Shown here piece by piece: positions 46,995-58,560 of a stretch of 64,000 nt of DNA (within the stretch, counting starts at the first letter, position 1; every line of letters starts with the position of its first letter). The notes beneath the pieces were generated by a model that saw nothing but the letters and a program-made list of their open reading frames with translations, searched no databases and was not told the origin of the DNA. The DNA comes from Gentiana macrophylla (Eukaryota; Streptophyta; Magnoliopsida; Gentianales; Gentianaceae), in the NCBI GenBank assembly GCA_026214975.1, contig CM047806.1, positions 55,755,947 through 55,819,946 of the forward strand, read 5' to 3'. Position numbers and translations under genes: made by a program.

Positions 46995-47543
46995 AGCCTC
47001 AACACTTCCCCACACACGATCCTTACTATGTGGATCCAATTGATCCACTCCACGAGAAAAAAAAGAGAGTGATTAGATGGATGAAATGGAAAGTGAGTCT
47101 AATAGAAATTCATGATCTAGTGGAAAATGATGAAATGGAAAGGGAAGAAGCATGGGTAAAAGATCTGATAAGGAGAGAAACCGATGAGATTCATCCCGAA
47201 GACAACTTTTTAGATCTGTTTGATCCATGGAAACTAATGTAGATAACGTCCTCTATTTTTTCTGAGATGCACGAAGCACCCTCAACCTATAATCCAGTCC
47301 TCAAGATGATAATGTTGACGATGCCGCTGCTGATCTTGATAATTTTGAAAATGAAGATGACTCTGATGATGATGATGATAGTAATGACAATGATGGAAAT
47401 GATGGAGGTAATGCTGCTACAGAAAGGGTTTATGAACCTGCTAAATATACGGAACCCATTGCAGCTACTGAAACTCTTGAAGGTAATAATGAGGAAGTTA
47501 GCTAAAGAGAGAGGCAACCAGCTCAGGGGGGAGATGAGTCCTT
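46995..47543 (+). pseudogene. ORF3 of SIRE-like C, middle part
   Basis: Starts exactly after the Athila target-site duplication. The frame contains FPTHDPYYVDPIDPLHEKKK, then a highly charged region with EREEAWVKDLIRRE and DEIHPEDNFLDLFDPW to a stop near 47240. In a shifted frame an acidic run follows (DNFENEDDSDDDDDSNDND), ending near 47505. Upstream (before 39731) and downstream (after 61344) pieces are collinear. D then interrupts at CCCAC. Confidence 0.65.
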
Positions 47544-47548
47544 CCCAC

Positions 47549-49261
47549 TATTGGTCCCTTGAAAAGGCTTTGGTTAAGTTTAGAGGGGGGGGGGGGGGTG
47601 AATAAACTTAACACTTAAAATTTTGGAGTTAACAAATTCGGAACCATCAAAGACTGCTGATACTTGATGGTCTGGCGATACCTCGATGAGTCTGGCGATA
47701 GACGGTGGTCTCTTGGCAGTTTAGTTTACTGAGCTTGTGCAGCGGAATTATATCAAAATTAAGCCTTAATAATTGTTGTTAAATATGATACTAAGCATTA
47801 GATACTCAGTAGTGTGTGTGTGTGTGTGATTTCAGTTGCTAGATTCAGTAAGTTGATGTGTAAAATAAACTAAGTGCGAAATGTAAATGCCGAAAGTAAG
47901 TAGGCGATTTTATAGTGGTTCCAGTGGTGTAATCCTGTCGACCCACTCTTCTCCTGTGATGTTGGAGGTAATTCACTAGAGATCTTTGATGTTGCGCTTA
48001 CAAAGATTCCTAAGGTTGCTTGTCCTTCACCAATAACTATGGCTTCACAAACCGGCCCTCGGAACATGTAGATTGTCAGCTCCCGAGTCTTCCACTGGTC
48101 CTTGAAGGGTAGGATTGCCTCTTCACCAGCTCCACCACAAACAACAGTCTTTCACACAGCTGTGCTTCACTGTCTTCAGCAGATTCTTTTTGAAATAAAG
48201 ATTGAATCAAGTAAATGATTTTGTTGCAGCAGCTTGATTAGGATGATATAATCAGCAGCTTGCAGTCTTCAAGTGTGTATACTTGATGTAGCTTGAATAC
48301 ATAATACACTTGAAGAATCTTTCTGGATCAGTAGCTTTAAGTTCAGTAAGTTCAGCAGGGTGTTTTTCAGCTCAGAATTGCCTCTTAAATTTTTCTCTTA
48401 AAGTTTTTCAATCATCATTTTTTTCTGAGTTGAAGGTCCTCTATTTATAGGTAGGAGTGCATGTGACTTGCATTTGAAATTCAAATGTAACCGTTCCTGG
48501 TTTTTGTCCCATCTCGATTTGCTTTCATTCATTATTCATAGGATCGATCTCGCCGAATTCCTTTTTGACAATCTGATCATTCCACCTTTGACTTATATCC
48601 ATTGGATAAAAATCTGAATCATCCCAACGTCCTTTTGATCTCATCCTTTGATTTGATTGATAAGTCAGAGGTAGTTGGCTGTCCTTATCCATGTAATCTT
48701 CCAATAATCTTGAATTAATCGAGGTATATTAGCGGCGAGTTCATCGATCACGAGATACCCATCGATCTATTTGAAACAGACAATTTGTTTGTGTATAAAA
48801 TATAATGCAGCTGATTTATTTTATCTAACTTTTATCTGTGAAGTTAGATTACACATTTTTAAAATATAACCAACTTCCAAACATCATCCAACTTATGGAA
48901 CTTAGACCTTGTACACAAGGTATATGTAATCAGTTTAGGTCATCACAGACTTGCCTAAATTTTGATTCCATATCCTTGAATTAAATTACTAAGTTTGATC
49001 CCTTAGCCTTCAGAATCGAGTTTGAGCCTCACCTTCGGCCTTCAAAGAGTTCCAGACTAGTCTCATCGACATATCTACCCCACTCGATGTGGACCGATCT
49101 GGCGATATAAATCAGCTTGACCATTACATTGCTTGTTTGATCAAACCTATTCATAAATCAAACTCTAATAAACCTATACATTTGATCTAGACATCTTTTT
49201 GCCTTTGCACTATAACAGCTAGTCTGGCACTCATCATCAAAACATAGAAATAAGTCCAACA
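47549..49261 (-). repeat. 3' LTR of SIRE-like D
   Basis: 1713 bp. On the minus strand it begins TGTTGGACTTATTTCTATG. The plus-strand start reads TATTGG where the 5' LTR has TGTTGG, so one terminal base is mutated. Contains a run of about 16 G at 47583-47598 and a (GT)n near 47813-47828. Confidence 0.9.
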
Positions 49262-49277
49262 ATTTCCCCCCTTTTGG
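49262..49277 (-). promoter_or_regulatory. Polypurine tract of SIRE-like D
   Basis: The minus strand reads AAAAGGGGGGAAATT directly before the LTR start TGTTGGAC, the typical SIRE polypurine tract. Confidence 0.85.
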
Positions 49278-49423
49278 TGATGATGCCACCACCCTCACGT
49301 AATAAAGAAAGCAAAAAAAAAAAAAAAAAAAGAAACAAATTTCACCAATTCTCATTATAATCATTTGTTCACAGTTATTACAGTCTAGATGCAGCAAAGA
49401 TAAAATATGATAAGTATGCTGAT

Positions 49424-52400
49424 CTACTGTCTTCTTTCTCTTTCCTGTCTAGCCTTCTCCAATTGTTCTTGGTAGGCTCTGATTTCTGCTATCATATCCC
49501 TCATCCATTCATTTTCAATCAGTGTAAAATCAATGTAGGGATTGACTTCTTTCCACCACTTCCATGCTTCAGGCAGGAGAAGATTTATCTGATTCACTTT
49601 GAATCCAAATTTCATATACAGTTCCTTGAATTCATCAAGTGAATCCTTTGCTTTTGTGATAGGCAAGTTCCTATCACCTCTGCCACTTCTTCCACCTCTT
49701 CCACTTCACACCTCTGTTTCTTGCCCTTAAGGCTTTAATCCTTGCCTCCCAAAACATCAATCCCAAGAAAGAGTTCACCCTTCATGAAACCCTTGTCTTG
49801 ATAAGGTTTCCTCCTATTGTAGTACTCTTTCTTGTATTGCCTAAAGAGATCATCGAGAAGATGAACTCGCCAGTGAAGGTTGCTGTAAGCATTAGTTTCA
49901 TCTATCCATCTCTTTTGTGCAAAAAGTCTTGCGACCTCTTTTCTTTCTTCTTTGCTTGGCCCTCTTCCCCTTAGTGACATCATCAACAAACCAGACATTA
50001 GGCCATGAACACTCTCTGTGAGATAACCAGATTATTCAGGTGCCCTTCCATAATCTCGCCTTGTGTCAACTGCAGTAATCCCGGATTGCAAAGTTTGTTC
50101 CAAAGATTGATCCTCTCAAGAACCTTAGGATCCAATCCAAAGAGTTTGAGATGTTCCAAAGACCTCACCAGGCTTAGGTGTTTCAAAGCAAGCTTGTCAA
50201 GTTTTTGATGGATGGATATGAACTGCTCTTTTCAAAAACTTATCTTTCAGTGAGTTTCCTTGCTTGATACCTTTCACTTCCATAGCAAGATCTGCAAGAG
50301 CATATTGATTTGAGGTAATGTTGGAGGCAAATTTTTCTGTAGTCCTCCCTCTATTTTCCACCAAATTAATCAGATCATCATATCTCTGCTCTTGCCTATC
50401 CAGTTGAGTTCTTAGATTTTCAATATCATTTCTGACAGTCCTCAACTCTTCCAGGACATGTGCTGGTACTCCACCATCCATTTCTCCAGCAGCTCCATCA
50501 GCAGGCTCTTCTACATTGTAAGTTTGCCTCTGTCTGCAGATCACCAGTGCCCAACTCCTATCTAGTCCAGCAGGGTTAGGTCCTTGATATTCTTCCAAGC
50601 TAGGATCAAGAGCTGGTTCTTCAAAGATAGGAACAAATGCCTGTGGGGGATCAATATCAGCAATTTCTTCTTCAGGCATCTGAAATTCCTCATCACTAAA
50701 GTCATAGTCCAGCAGCTGTTCTTCTTCATCAACTATAGCAGCCTGCTGACTATCTTTCCCTTTAGTGGTCTTGTCTCCAGTAGGCTCCACTACAGCAGCC
50801 TCTTGAACAACAACAGGGGTTCCTCCAAACCCAAAACTGGTTTCAACCTTTGTCCAGGTGCTGTATGAGACTCAGCAGCCTGTACCTCCAGTTCCAACCT
50901 TTGTGCAGGTGCTGTTTGTATACCTCCTCTTTAGTTCTTGGATCTGGTGCAATATATGCCACCACAACTTGATCAGGGAATATGTCCATGTTTTCCTGTT
51001 GAAATTCTCCCATATCCCCAATCCTTCTTAGTAGATTTGCAGTGTTAATCAGGGTGCCATCAGTGTCAACCCAATGTTGATATACAATTGATTCCTCTGA
51101 ACTGGCACTTGGCTCAACATGATCAGTAACTCGTTCATCACTTGAATCCACAGTCTGCTGGTCATCAACATGAGCAGCAGGTTCTTCAACAAATAATGGA
51201 TCAATCTCACCAACCATTCTATTTGCACCACCATCTATTCCCTCATTGATTTGTGCCTCAATGTCATCACTGGTGAGATTTTCCTCTTATTTATTTATCT
51301 CATCCAGCTTCTTTGCCTCTCAAGAGACTCTCCAAAGACCGATGATCGCCTTAGAGTAGGGTCAATGAACATTGCAGTCCTACTGGTTTCTCCTAGACCA
51401 GATGGATGATTATCATCAGAATCAGATGATGAAGAATCATCATTATCTCCTCTTGGATCCCTAAAATTGATACCCTCCTCTTTCTGTTGTTCATCAAATA
51501 AATCCATCAGCCTTGATTGTAACAAGGAGGTATCAATCAGATCCATCAAGCTCTCCACTCCCAACTTCTCAAAAACCCATTCTACAAATTCTGTCATAGG
51601 TTCTGCAGCTGGTTTCTATCTCTTATAAAATCCAAACTTCCATTGGAAGTAATCAGCCACCAGCAGGAGTTTTGGATCAACATACCCTTCTTTCTTCTTC
51701 TTCTCATGTTTTTCATAGGGTAAGTATGATCTTTTGAGAGTCAAGTCAGCACCTTGTAGACCTCCAAAAGCCTCTACAAGTAATTGTAATGTCTCTTCCA
51801 CATATGGCTCAAGGCTAGTAGGTTGCTCAGTTGTTGGATGTTTGTTCCTACTACCTCCATCTCAGCACAACACTTGGTTCCCCGACTTACATGCTCATCA
51901 CAGGGGTTAGCAAAGAGACTTCTTCTTCCCTGGCTTCTTCCAACATTTGCAGGTCTTCAACTAATTCTTCAACTTCCACAAAGAGAACATGTTCGGTGAT
52001 TTGTCAGGGTTCTTCAAGAGAGATACTACAACAGATCGTGGTCGTGAGATCATCTGATATCTCCAACAGTTGCTCAACAACAACAACCCGTGCAAACTTC
52101 ATGATTGAATAGCTTCTACAAGAGGCTCAGTGCAGTGAGATCACGTGTGATTCTTCAACAGTATTGTTCAACAACAACTGCTCACTACCAAGAGGCTTAA
52201 CAACCTCTTCTCGTGAGGAGTCGCACTTTTCACAGTGAGCTTGATGATAGTTAAGGCTCACCTCAATAGCCTCTTCTTCCACTTCTACCGATGCTTCTTC
52301 TTGGACTCTTTGTTTTTCCAAGATTTTCGGCCCATTCCTTTGCCATACTTTTTCTTTGTGGCAATCTCCTTCATCCTCTTGGAGAGGGGTTCATCATCAT

Positions 52401-53477
52401 CGCCTAGTAGACTTTCTCTTTCTACTAGCTTCCTTCTATTGTTCCCTCAGAATCTCAACAACAATTTTTCTTGTAGCTACAGCAGGGTCAGTAATCTCTT
52501 CTTCAGCTGGACCCTCAGCAGACTCAGCAGTCTGTGCTGTTTGCTTCCATGTCTTCTTAGGTTTTAATAGCTCTGTTATCTTTCTTGTAGCTGCAGCCTT
52601 TCTTTTCTCAGTAGTCTTCTTTGGTGCAGCAGGTTTAGTAGATTTCTTCGTAGTTTGCTTGACCTGCTCACCACCAAAGATCACCATCATCTCCATTATC
52701 ATCATCATTAGCAGACCTCAAAGCACAGACCTTCTTCATCATCATCCGCACCAGGATAGCATAATCAATCTCTTTCTTGTATCTAGATTGATTAATCTTT
52801 TCAGGTTCTACATCAGGGATTTCCAAATGATTCAGCAGGGTCTGAACCATCAATCCTGAGGGCAAGGCCTTGGATTTCCTCTTTCCTTCTCTTTCCTCCT
52901 TGGCTACTTTCTTCATATAATGAATGAAGTATCCAGCTCAATCAAACTTCATGCTCCTGCAAATGATCATCATCAGCTCTATCTTGGGTCCTGATAGAGT
53001 GTCCATACTTCCAACCAGTCCATGTATGTTCTTTGCAATAAGTTTGCTCAGAAGACTGTACTCATTCCCAATATGTCTGCAATTGATGCCTGGGATAGAT
53101 TTGGTGGCTTCATTTGTTTTGATTTGATCAACAAAAGCCATCTTGGATAAACCCATTTCTTCAGGATTTACTAGGCCATCCACTACTTCTTCAAATCCAA
53201 AAACCTCTCTCAGTAGACTTGGGGAAATCTCAATCTCCTGGGCATTCACAGCTGTTTTGAATGCTTCAGTCCCTTCCTTTATTTGAATATTCCTCCAAAA
53301 ACTGACAACGTTTGTATAAGAAATTGTTTCCAGTCTTATGTTCAGCACATTCTCCAGACCAGCATATCTCCTTATTCTTCTACCAATATTGATTGCTAGT
53401 TCAGTCTGGTTAGCATCAACAATGAAGCCTCTAACACTTTGGCTTGATTCAATCTGGACATCAACCTTTTCTACCAT
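49424..53477 (-). pseudogene. ORF3 of SIRE-like D (extra protein of unknown function)
   Basis: The likely start is the ATG at 53477 (MVEKVDVQIESSQSVRG), not an upstream one, because 53627-53480 looks like leader. The N-terminal block (53477-52938) has VVSFWRNIQIKEGTEAFK, SPSLLREVFGFEEVVDG and INCRHIGNEYSLLSKLIAKN. Next come Lys/Thr-rich (52708-52436) and acidic (51597-50790) regions, a predicted coiled coil (VRNDIENLRTQLDRQEQRYD, near 50400) and a basic C-terminus rich in Arg/Glu near 49440. About ten frame breaks. The N-terminal block is shared with C and vaguely resembles the 'putative plant transposon protein' domain (PF20167-like), which I cannot confirm. No clear membrane segment, so an envelope role is unsupported. 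Confidence 0.65.
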
Positions 53478-53576
53478 TGTTATGAGAAGAATAAGATGAA
53501 GAAGATAGATTGTAAATCTGTGTTCACACAGTGTAAAATTTGCAGTGATAAAGCAGATTTTGCAAGTAGAGAGAAT

Positions 53577-53683
53577 CACGTGTGTGTAGGTCGTAGTATA
53601 TATAGACAGCACGGTAGTTGTAATCACGCACGTACATCCATGTCAACCACGATTAATCTGAGTGAGTTCTGTCGTGACACGTG
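53577..53683 (-). promoter_or_regulatory. Promoter-like module before ORF3 of SIRE-like D
   Basis: On the minus strand: CACGTG at 53683-53678, TATATATA at 53604-53597 and another CACGTG at 53582-53577. TATA to ATG (53477) is about 120 bp, against about 117 bp in element C. The leader between is C/T-rich with stacked CTT triplets before the ATG, as in C. Function is inferred. Confidence 0.5.
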
Positions 53684-54147
53684 TTCCATAACTCCTCCAT
53701 AACGTTTTGTAACCGTTAGATCGTGTTAAATATGGTAATAATGGATAAAATAAATATCCCGCCAATTACTCTTTGACTTTAATAAAGTTTGACTGTAACG
53801 CTTCATTCAAAGGGTTGTCCTCAAAGCAGGTTGTCTCAAAGAATCGATAATAAAGAAGCTTCAAGAGAATTTCCGTGAGAGTGACTCTCTTGATCCTGAT
53901 TTCTTCTTGTTTTGTTCAATTGATAATACAAGATGAAGTTTAATTCCAATGACTCGATCCGCCAAGTGAGCTCACCCAACATGACAAAGACCAATCCCTT
54001 GGCAACCTCATTTGCTCAATTGTCCAAACATAAGTACATGGAATTGTTGATACCAATGACTAATCTGCTAAGTGAGCTCACCCAACATGGCAAAGACTAA
54101 TCCTTGGTGAATTCCAAAGACACTCGATCATCACCAACTTTTATAAT
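53684..54147 (-). other. Spacer between pol and ORF3 in SIRE-like D
   Basis: Non-coding. Contains a two-copy repeat (listed separately) and AT-rich sequence leading to the promoter-like module. Confidence 0.6.
53945..54111. repeat. Two-copy direct repeat behind pol of SIRE-like D
   Basis: AAGTGAGCTCACCCAACATG and following CAAAGACYAATCC occur at about 53960 and 54068 (period about 109 bp). A single diverged copy lies at the equivalent place in C (near 37650). Confidence 0.8.
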
Positions 54148-55676
54148 TCCAAGTTCACCCTTAATTTGGTAAATCTTTCACTATCAAGTGGTTTAGTGAA
54201 AATGTCAGCAAGTTGATCTTCAAGAGGATGTATAGAACCATCACATCTTTCTTTTCAACATGATCTCTTATAAAGTGATGTCTTACATCAATATGCTTGG
54301 TTCTTGAGTGCAACACAGATTTTCAAAGATTGCAATTGCACTTGTGTTGTCACACATGATTGTAATTTCCTTTCCTCAATTCCATAATCCCTTAATCGTT
54401 GTCTTAACCACAATACTTTTGCACAAAGAACTTCCAAAGAAGAATGTATTCACTTTCAAAGAAGGAAGTTGAAATAGAATTGTTCTTGCTAAACCAGAGA
54501 CCATCTATTTCCCATTAACTGACAGGTTCCTGAGGTGCTTTTTCTATCAATATTGCAAATAGCATAATCAGAATCTGAGTAGGATATAACCTTGAAGCTT
54601 CCATCCTTGGAATACCATATCCCAACTCCCAAAGTCTCTTTTAGGTACTTAAGGACTCTTTTGACTGCACCTAAATGACTTTCTTTAGGTTTAGATTGAA
54701 ATCTTGCACAAACACCTACAACAAAGGATATATCAGGTCTGCTGGCAGTAAGGTACATCAGACTGTCGATCATCCTTCTGTATAAGGTCTGATCAACATC
54801 TTTGCCTTCTTTATCTTCATCCATTCTGATATTTGTACTCATAGGAGTTGAACTTTTAGTGCTATTTTCCATACCAAACTTCTTCAGCAGCTCCTTGGTG
54901 TACTTGGTCTGATGAATGAAGATACCATCTTTCATTTGTTTAACTTGCAATCCCAAAAAGTAGTTCATTTCTCCCATCATACTCATTTGGAACTTGCTCT
55001 TCATTAGATTTGCAAACTTTTCACATAGTAATTCATTTTCAGAACCAAAGATTATGTCATCAACATAAATCTGTACCAGCAGGGTGCTGTCACCATCACT
55101 GATTCTGAATAAAGTTTTATCAATGGTCCCTTTTGTAAAACCATTGTCCACCAAGAATTGAGATAGAGTCTCATACCAAGCTCTTGGTGCTTGTTTCAAT
55201 CCATAAAGTGCCTTGTTGAGTCTATACACTTTATCTTCTTGATCTTTAACTTCAAATCCAGGAGGTTGCTGAACATACACTTCCTCCTCTAGAATGCCAT
55301 TCAAAAATGCACTTTTGACATCCATTTGATATACCTTGAAGTTCTTATATGCAGTATGTGCCAAGAATAATCTGATAGCTTCCAATCTTGAAACAGGTGC
55401 ATAAGTTTCATCAAAATCTATTCCTTCTGCTTGAGAATAGCTTTTTGCAACTAGTCTGGCCTTATTCCTTACAATGGTACCAGATTCATCAAGTTTATTT
55501 ATGTATACCCATTTAGTACCAATGATATTTGCATGACTTGGCCTTTCAACTAGTGTCCAAACTTGATTTCTTTCAAATTCATTTAATTCTTCTTGCATAG
55601 CAATTATCCAATCTGGATCTGAAATTGCTTCTTCAACAACTTTAGGTTCCATTTGAGATAGAAAACAAGTAAACAT
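54148..55676 (-). CDS. Reverse transcriptase-RNase H of SIRE-like D (best preserved retro-gene)
   Basis: Open for 395 codons from 55676 to 54489. Blocks: [88 protein letters not shown], the active site [10 protein letters not shown] (YVDD at 55056-55067), [25 protein letters not shown], and RNase [21 protein letters not shown]. The frame ends at 54489; RNase H continues in shifted frames to [17 protein letters not shown] near 54190 and stops near 54148. The polymerase core shows no lost catalytic residue. It is part of a larger pol, so the ATG at 55676 is internal and not a true start. Confidence 0.88.
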
Positions 55677-55747
55677 AGCTTCCAGTTGTCTTCTAGTCCT
55701 TACACCTTGCTGTACATTGCCAATAACTTGTTCAGCAGGGTGATTCC

Positions 55748-56825
55748 TTAACCATTGTGGATTCTGATTAGTTTGATTATCAGGAACCTCATCTTCAGTA
55801 GGGTCTGATGTAGCTTCTTCAACAACAGGAGGTTCATCAGATCCTTGAATTGCATCAGTTGTTGCATCAGTGATGTTACCAGCAGGGTGTTCAAAGAGGC
55901 GTGATCGTAAATATTTAAGTCATTGAATCTTTCCAAAACTTCAACATAATCTGGATCAGTGACTTGTTGATTCTCAGCAGGTTCACAATCTTCATCTTCC
56001 ATGCTAGTGAACTTAGGTTCATCAAACACAACATGGATTGTTTCTTCATGTTTCAGTGACCTCTTGTTCAGTACCCTGAAAGCCTTGCTGACTGAAGAAT
56101 ATCCCAAGAAAATTCCTTCATCTGACTTTGGTTGGAATGTCTTCCAATGTACCTTGTGATTTAGGATAAAACATTTACTTCCAAATGGATGGAAATAGGA
56201 TATATTAGGTTTCCTTCCATTCCAAATCTCATAAGGTGTCTTCAGTAGTTTCATGTTCACTGAAGTTCTGTTTTGTGTATAGCATGATGTATTAACTGCT
56301 TCAGCCCAATATCTTTCAGGTAGCAATGCTTCACATATCATTGTCCTTCCTTTAAAGTCCTGTTCCTTCTCTTAGCTAGTTGATGTAATACACCATTCTG
56401 TTCACAGTATTCTCTTATAACTTTGTTGAGAAATTCAGTACCCTGATCCGATCTTATTTTTATTACTGTCAAACATCTCTTTAAAAGATTAGGCATGCTT
56501 TTGAGTGTTTCACTTTTCTTGTTCATAAATATCACCCAAGTGCACCTTGAATAATCATCCACAACCACTAAGGTGTATTTATTTCCTGTCACACTTGTTG
56601 GAGTTATTGGTCCAAAAAGATCCATATGCATCAGCTCCAACACTCTATTAGTTGATTGTTTAGTTTTTGACTTGAAGCTTGACTTTATCTCATTTACCTG
56701 TTGACATGCATCACATATAGCATCCTTTTTGAATGTGATCTCAGGTAAACCAATCACCAGCTTCTTCTTCACCAACTGATTGATATCATCAAAGTTCAAA
56801 TGATTCAACTTCTTGTGCAATAACC
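55748..56825 (-). pseudogene. Integrase of SIRE-like D, catalytic Glu deleted
   Basis: The minus-strand frame 56820-56338 starts MHKKLNHLNFDDINQLVKKK (zinc domain), has CDACQQVNEIKSSF, then MHMDLFGPITP (first Asp), VVDDYSRCTWVIF and KIRSDQGTEFLNK (second Asp). It then jumps from LHQLA to KRRNRTLKEG: about a dozen residues containing the catalytic Glu, present in C as EVVERRNKTL, are missing. After a stop the next frame (56341-55748) continues with ALLPERYWAEAVNTSCYTQN, TPYEIWNGRKPNIS and the C-terminal FLGYSSVSKAFRVLNKRS. It should therefore be unable to integrate. Confidence 0.88.
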
Positions 56826-57215
56826 AATTGAGTTCTTATTTGGTATGCACAATCAGCAAGTTTCGAACTCAGTAGAGACCAATCCACAACATACATGTTT
56901 TGTTGTCTTCACCACCAAGATAACTTGATCACCTCTTTCACTAATGACAATGCAGATTGTTTTGTCAAAAGTGACCTTGTATCCTATGTCACGTAATTGT
57001 CCTGTGCTCAACAAGTTGTAATCCAGTCCTTCCACATATGTAACATTTTTGATTGTAAGTCCATTTCTCATAAGTGTGCCATATCCTCTTGTATATCCAG
57101 GTGTATTCTTGTTGCCAAAATTCACCCTTGGACCATCTTTTTCCACAAAGTTTGATAAACAGTGCTTGTTCTTTGTCATATGCCTGGAACATCCACTGTC
57201 AAAGTACCAGACACC
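56826..57215 (-). pseudogene. Protease of SIRE-like D
   Basis: The catalytic loop WYFDSGCSRHMTKN (DSGC at 57189-57200) is intact. Next come NKNTPGYTRGYGTLMRNGL and YVEGLDYNLLSTGQLRDIG. The frame starting at 57179 is open for 108 codons, but a stop separates it from the upstream linker. Predicted aspartic protease that cuts the polyprotein. Confidence 0.85.
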
Positions 57216-58560
57216 CTACAAAACAAAGTTAATACATTTTAGGTACCCAAACCTGCTTGGGTCCATAGTGGTCGAGAGTAAGCATGACTTTTGGTAAGTT
57301 TCCATAAGGTCTTCTCCTAAAAGTGTCATACTTTGGTTCATACATGTATTCCACACATCCATAAGTCCTAACAGTAGGTTGTGTAGGATTCACATATGTT
57401 TTCTGGCCTTTTGGTTTATAATGCTGTTTGAAGTGACTCTTGTTGTTAGAAGCATTAGTATAACCATTTGTTTGTCATCTGTTAGGAAGAATGTACTCAG
57501 TAGTATGGAGTCTGCTGAGGTCCCTGCTGAGGCCTTTAATAAGCCCTCTGGCTTTGAGTCCTTTGCTTTGATTCCATTGCTTAGGTTTTACCCTAGCAGC
57601 ATGGTTATACTGGTTGTTTCTATCAGCAGGTACATGAATATTCCAATCATCATCAGTAGGGAATAGTCTACCTTTCCCCCTGAGATAAGTATCCATTGAA
57701 TGATTAACATTTTTTGATTTAGGATTCTTATCCTTGGAATATTTCTGACCTTTACCTTTTTGTGGTCCAAATAGACTTGGTAGCAGTGTCCGCTATCGAG
57801 AGGGTCTAGAAGGTCCAGCAGTCCTATTTTTGGATTTGTTCTTTTTGTTAGAGTCGTTGACTTTTTGACTTTTGATATTGCTTCCTTGAAGTATTCTCGT
57901 GAGGTTTTACCGCCTCAAAGAATCTTACTTGGAGTTGGATCTTGTCTTTGGTACAAACTTAGGACCAATTCTGGTACTAGGTTCAGTAACCTTACTAGAT
58001 CCACTCCTTTTTGATTGTTGAGTTCCAAATCCAAGCCCTGTTTAATCACCATAAGGCTTTCCAGATTTGTATGCAAGAAAAAGAACAAGATGGTTCAAAT
58101 GAGATTCAGAGGTCAGCTGGATGATCAAGCAGAGCTTACACCGATTCTCATCTCCAACATCTTTTTCATTACCTTTGAGAACTCTTAATTCAAATTTTCA
58201 ATCTTCCAACTTCTAATTCAAGAGCTTCTTTTTTCAAATTTTCACAATCTCATAACCAGATTGTATTATCCTCGCTTGATTAAGGATGGCATCCAAAGTC
58301 TCATTATTGTCGAAATTTTAGGATTTGAACCACAAGTTGATTCACAATCACTTCAAATAGAGTATTGATAGATACAATGATTGTATACCTCCTCCTGCTT
58401 CATCCATATTAGCCATCAAAGCATAATCTTCTTCCATATCAAGAACTTGATCTTTGTGTCATCCGATTCATTTCCTTTTTGATTCCACTTCATACCCTCG
58501 ATTCATCTTCAAAGAACCATAGACTTCGCCATGTCTTATTTGTTGACTCTTGGTCTTCGA
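57216..58560 (-). pseudogene. Gag-protease linker of SIRE-like D
   Basis: Basic, low-complexity linker. The readable frame 57696-57475 contains GRLFPTDDDWNIHVPADRNN. Nearer protease it has YGPKQVWVPKMY (57.24 kb), the same anchor motif as GPKQIWVPKSN in C. Many stops, especially 57780-58560, where sequence quality or decay is poorest. Confidence 0.65.

Noticed and set aside
47267..47605. 112-codon Met-rich frame (plus) and its minus-strand shadow
   Set aside because: It is the wrong frame of the acidic GAT/GAA region of ORF3 in element C.
49158..49397. Minus-strand frame with Phe run next to the D 3' LTR
   Set aside because: Runs across the polypurine tract and a poly-A stretch into the LTR, so it is not a gene.
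53478..53627. Upstream start of ORF3 in D at 53627
   Set aside because: It would place the start in the leader next to the TATA box and add Tyr/Thr-rich sequence without counterpart in C. The ATG at 53477 matches the layout in C.
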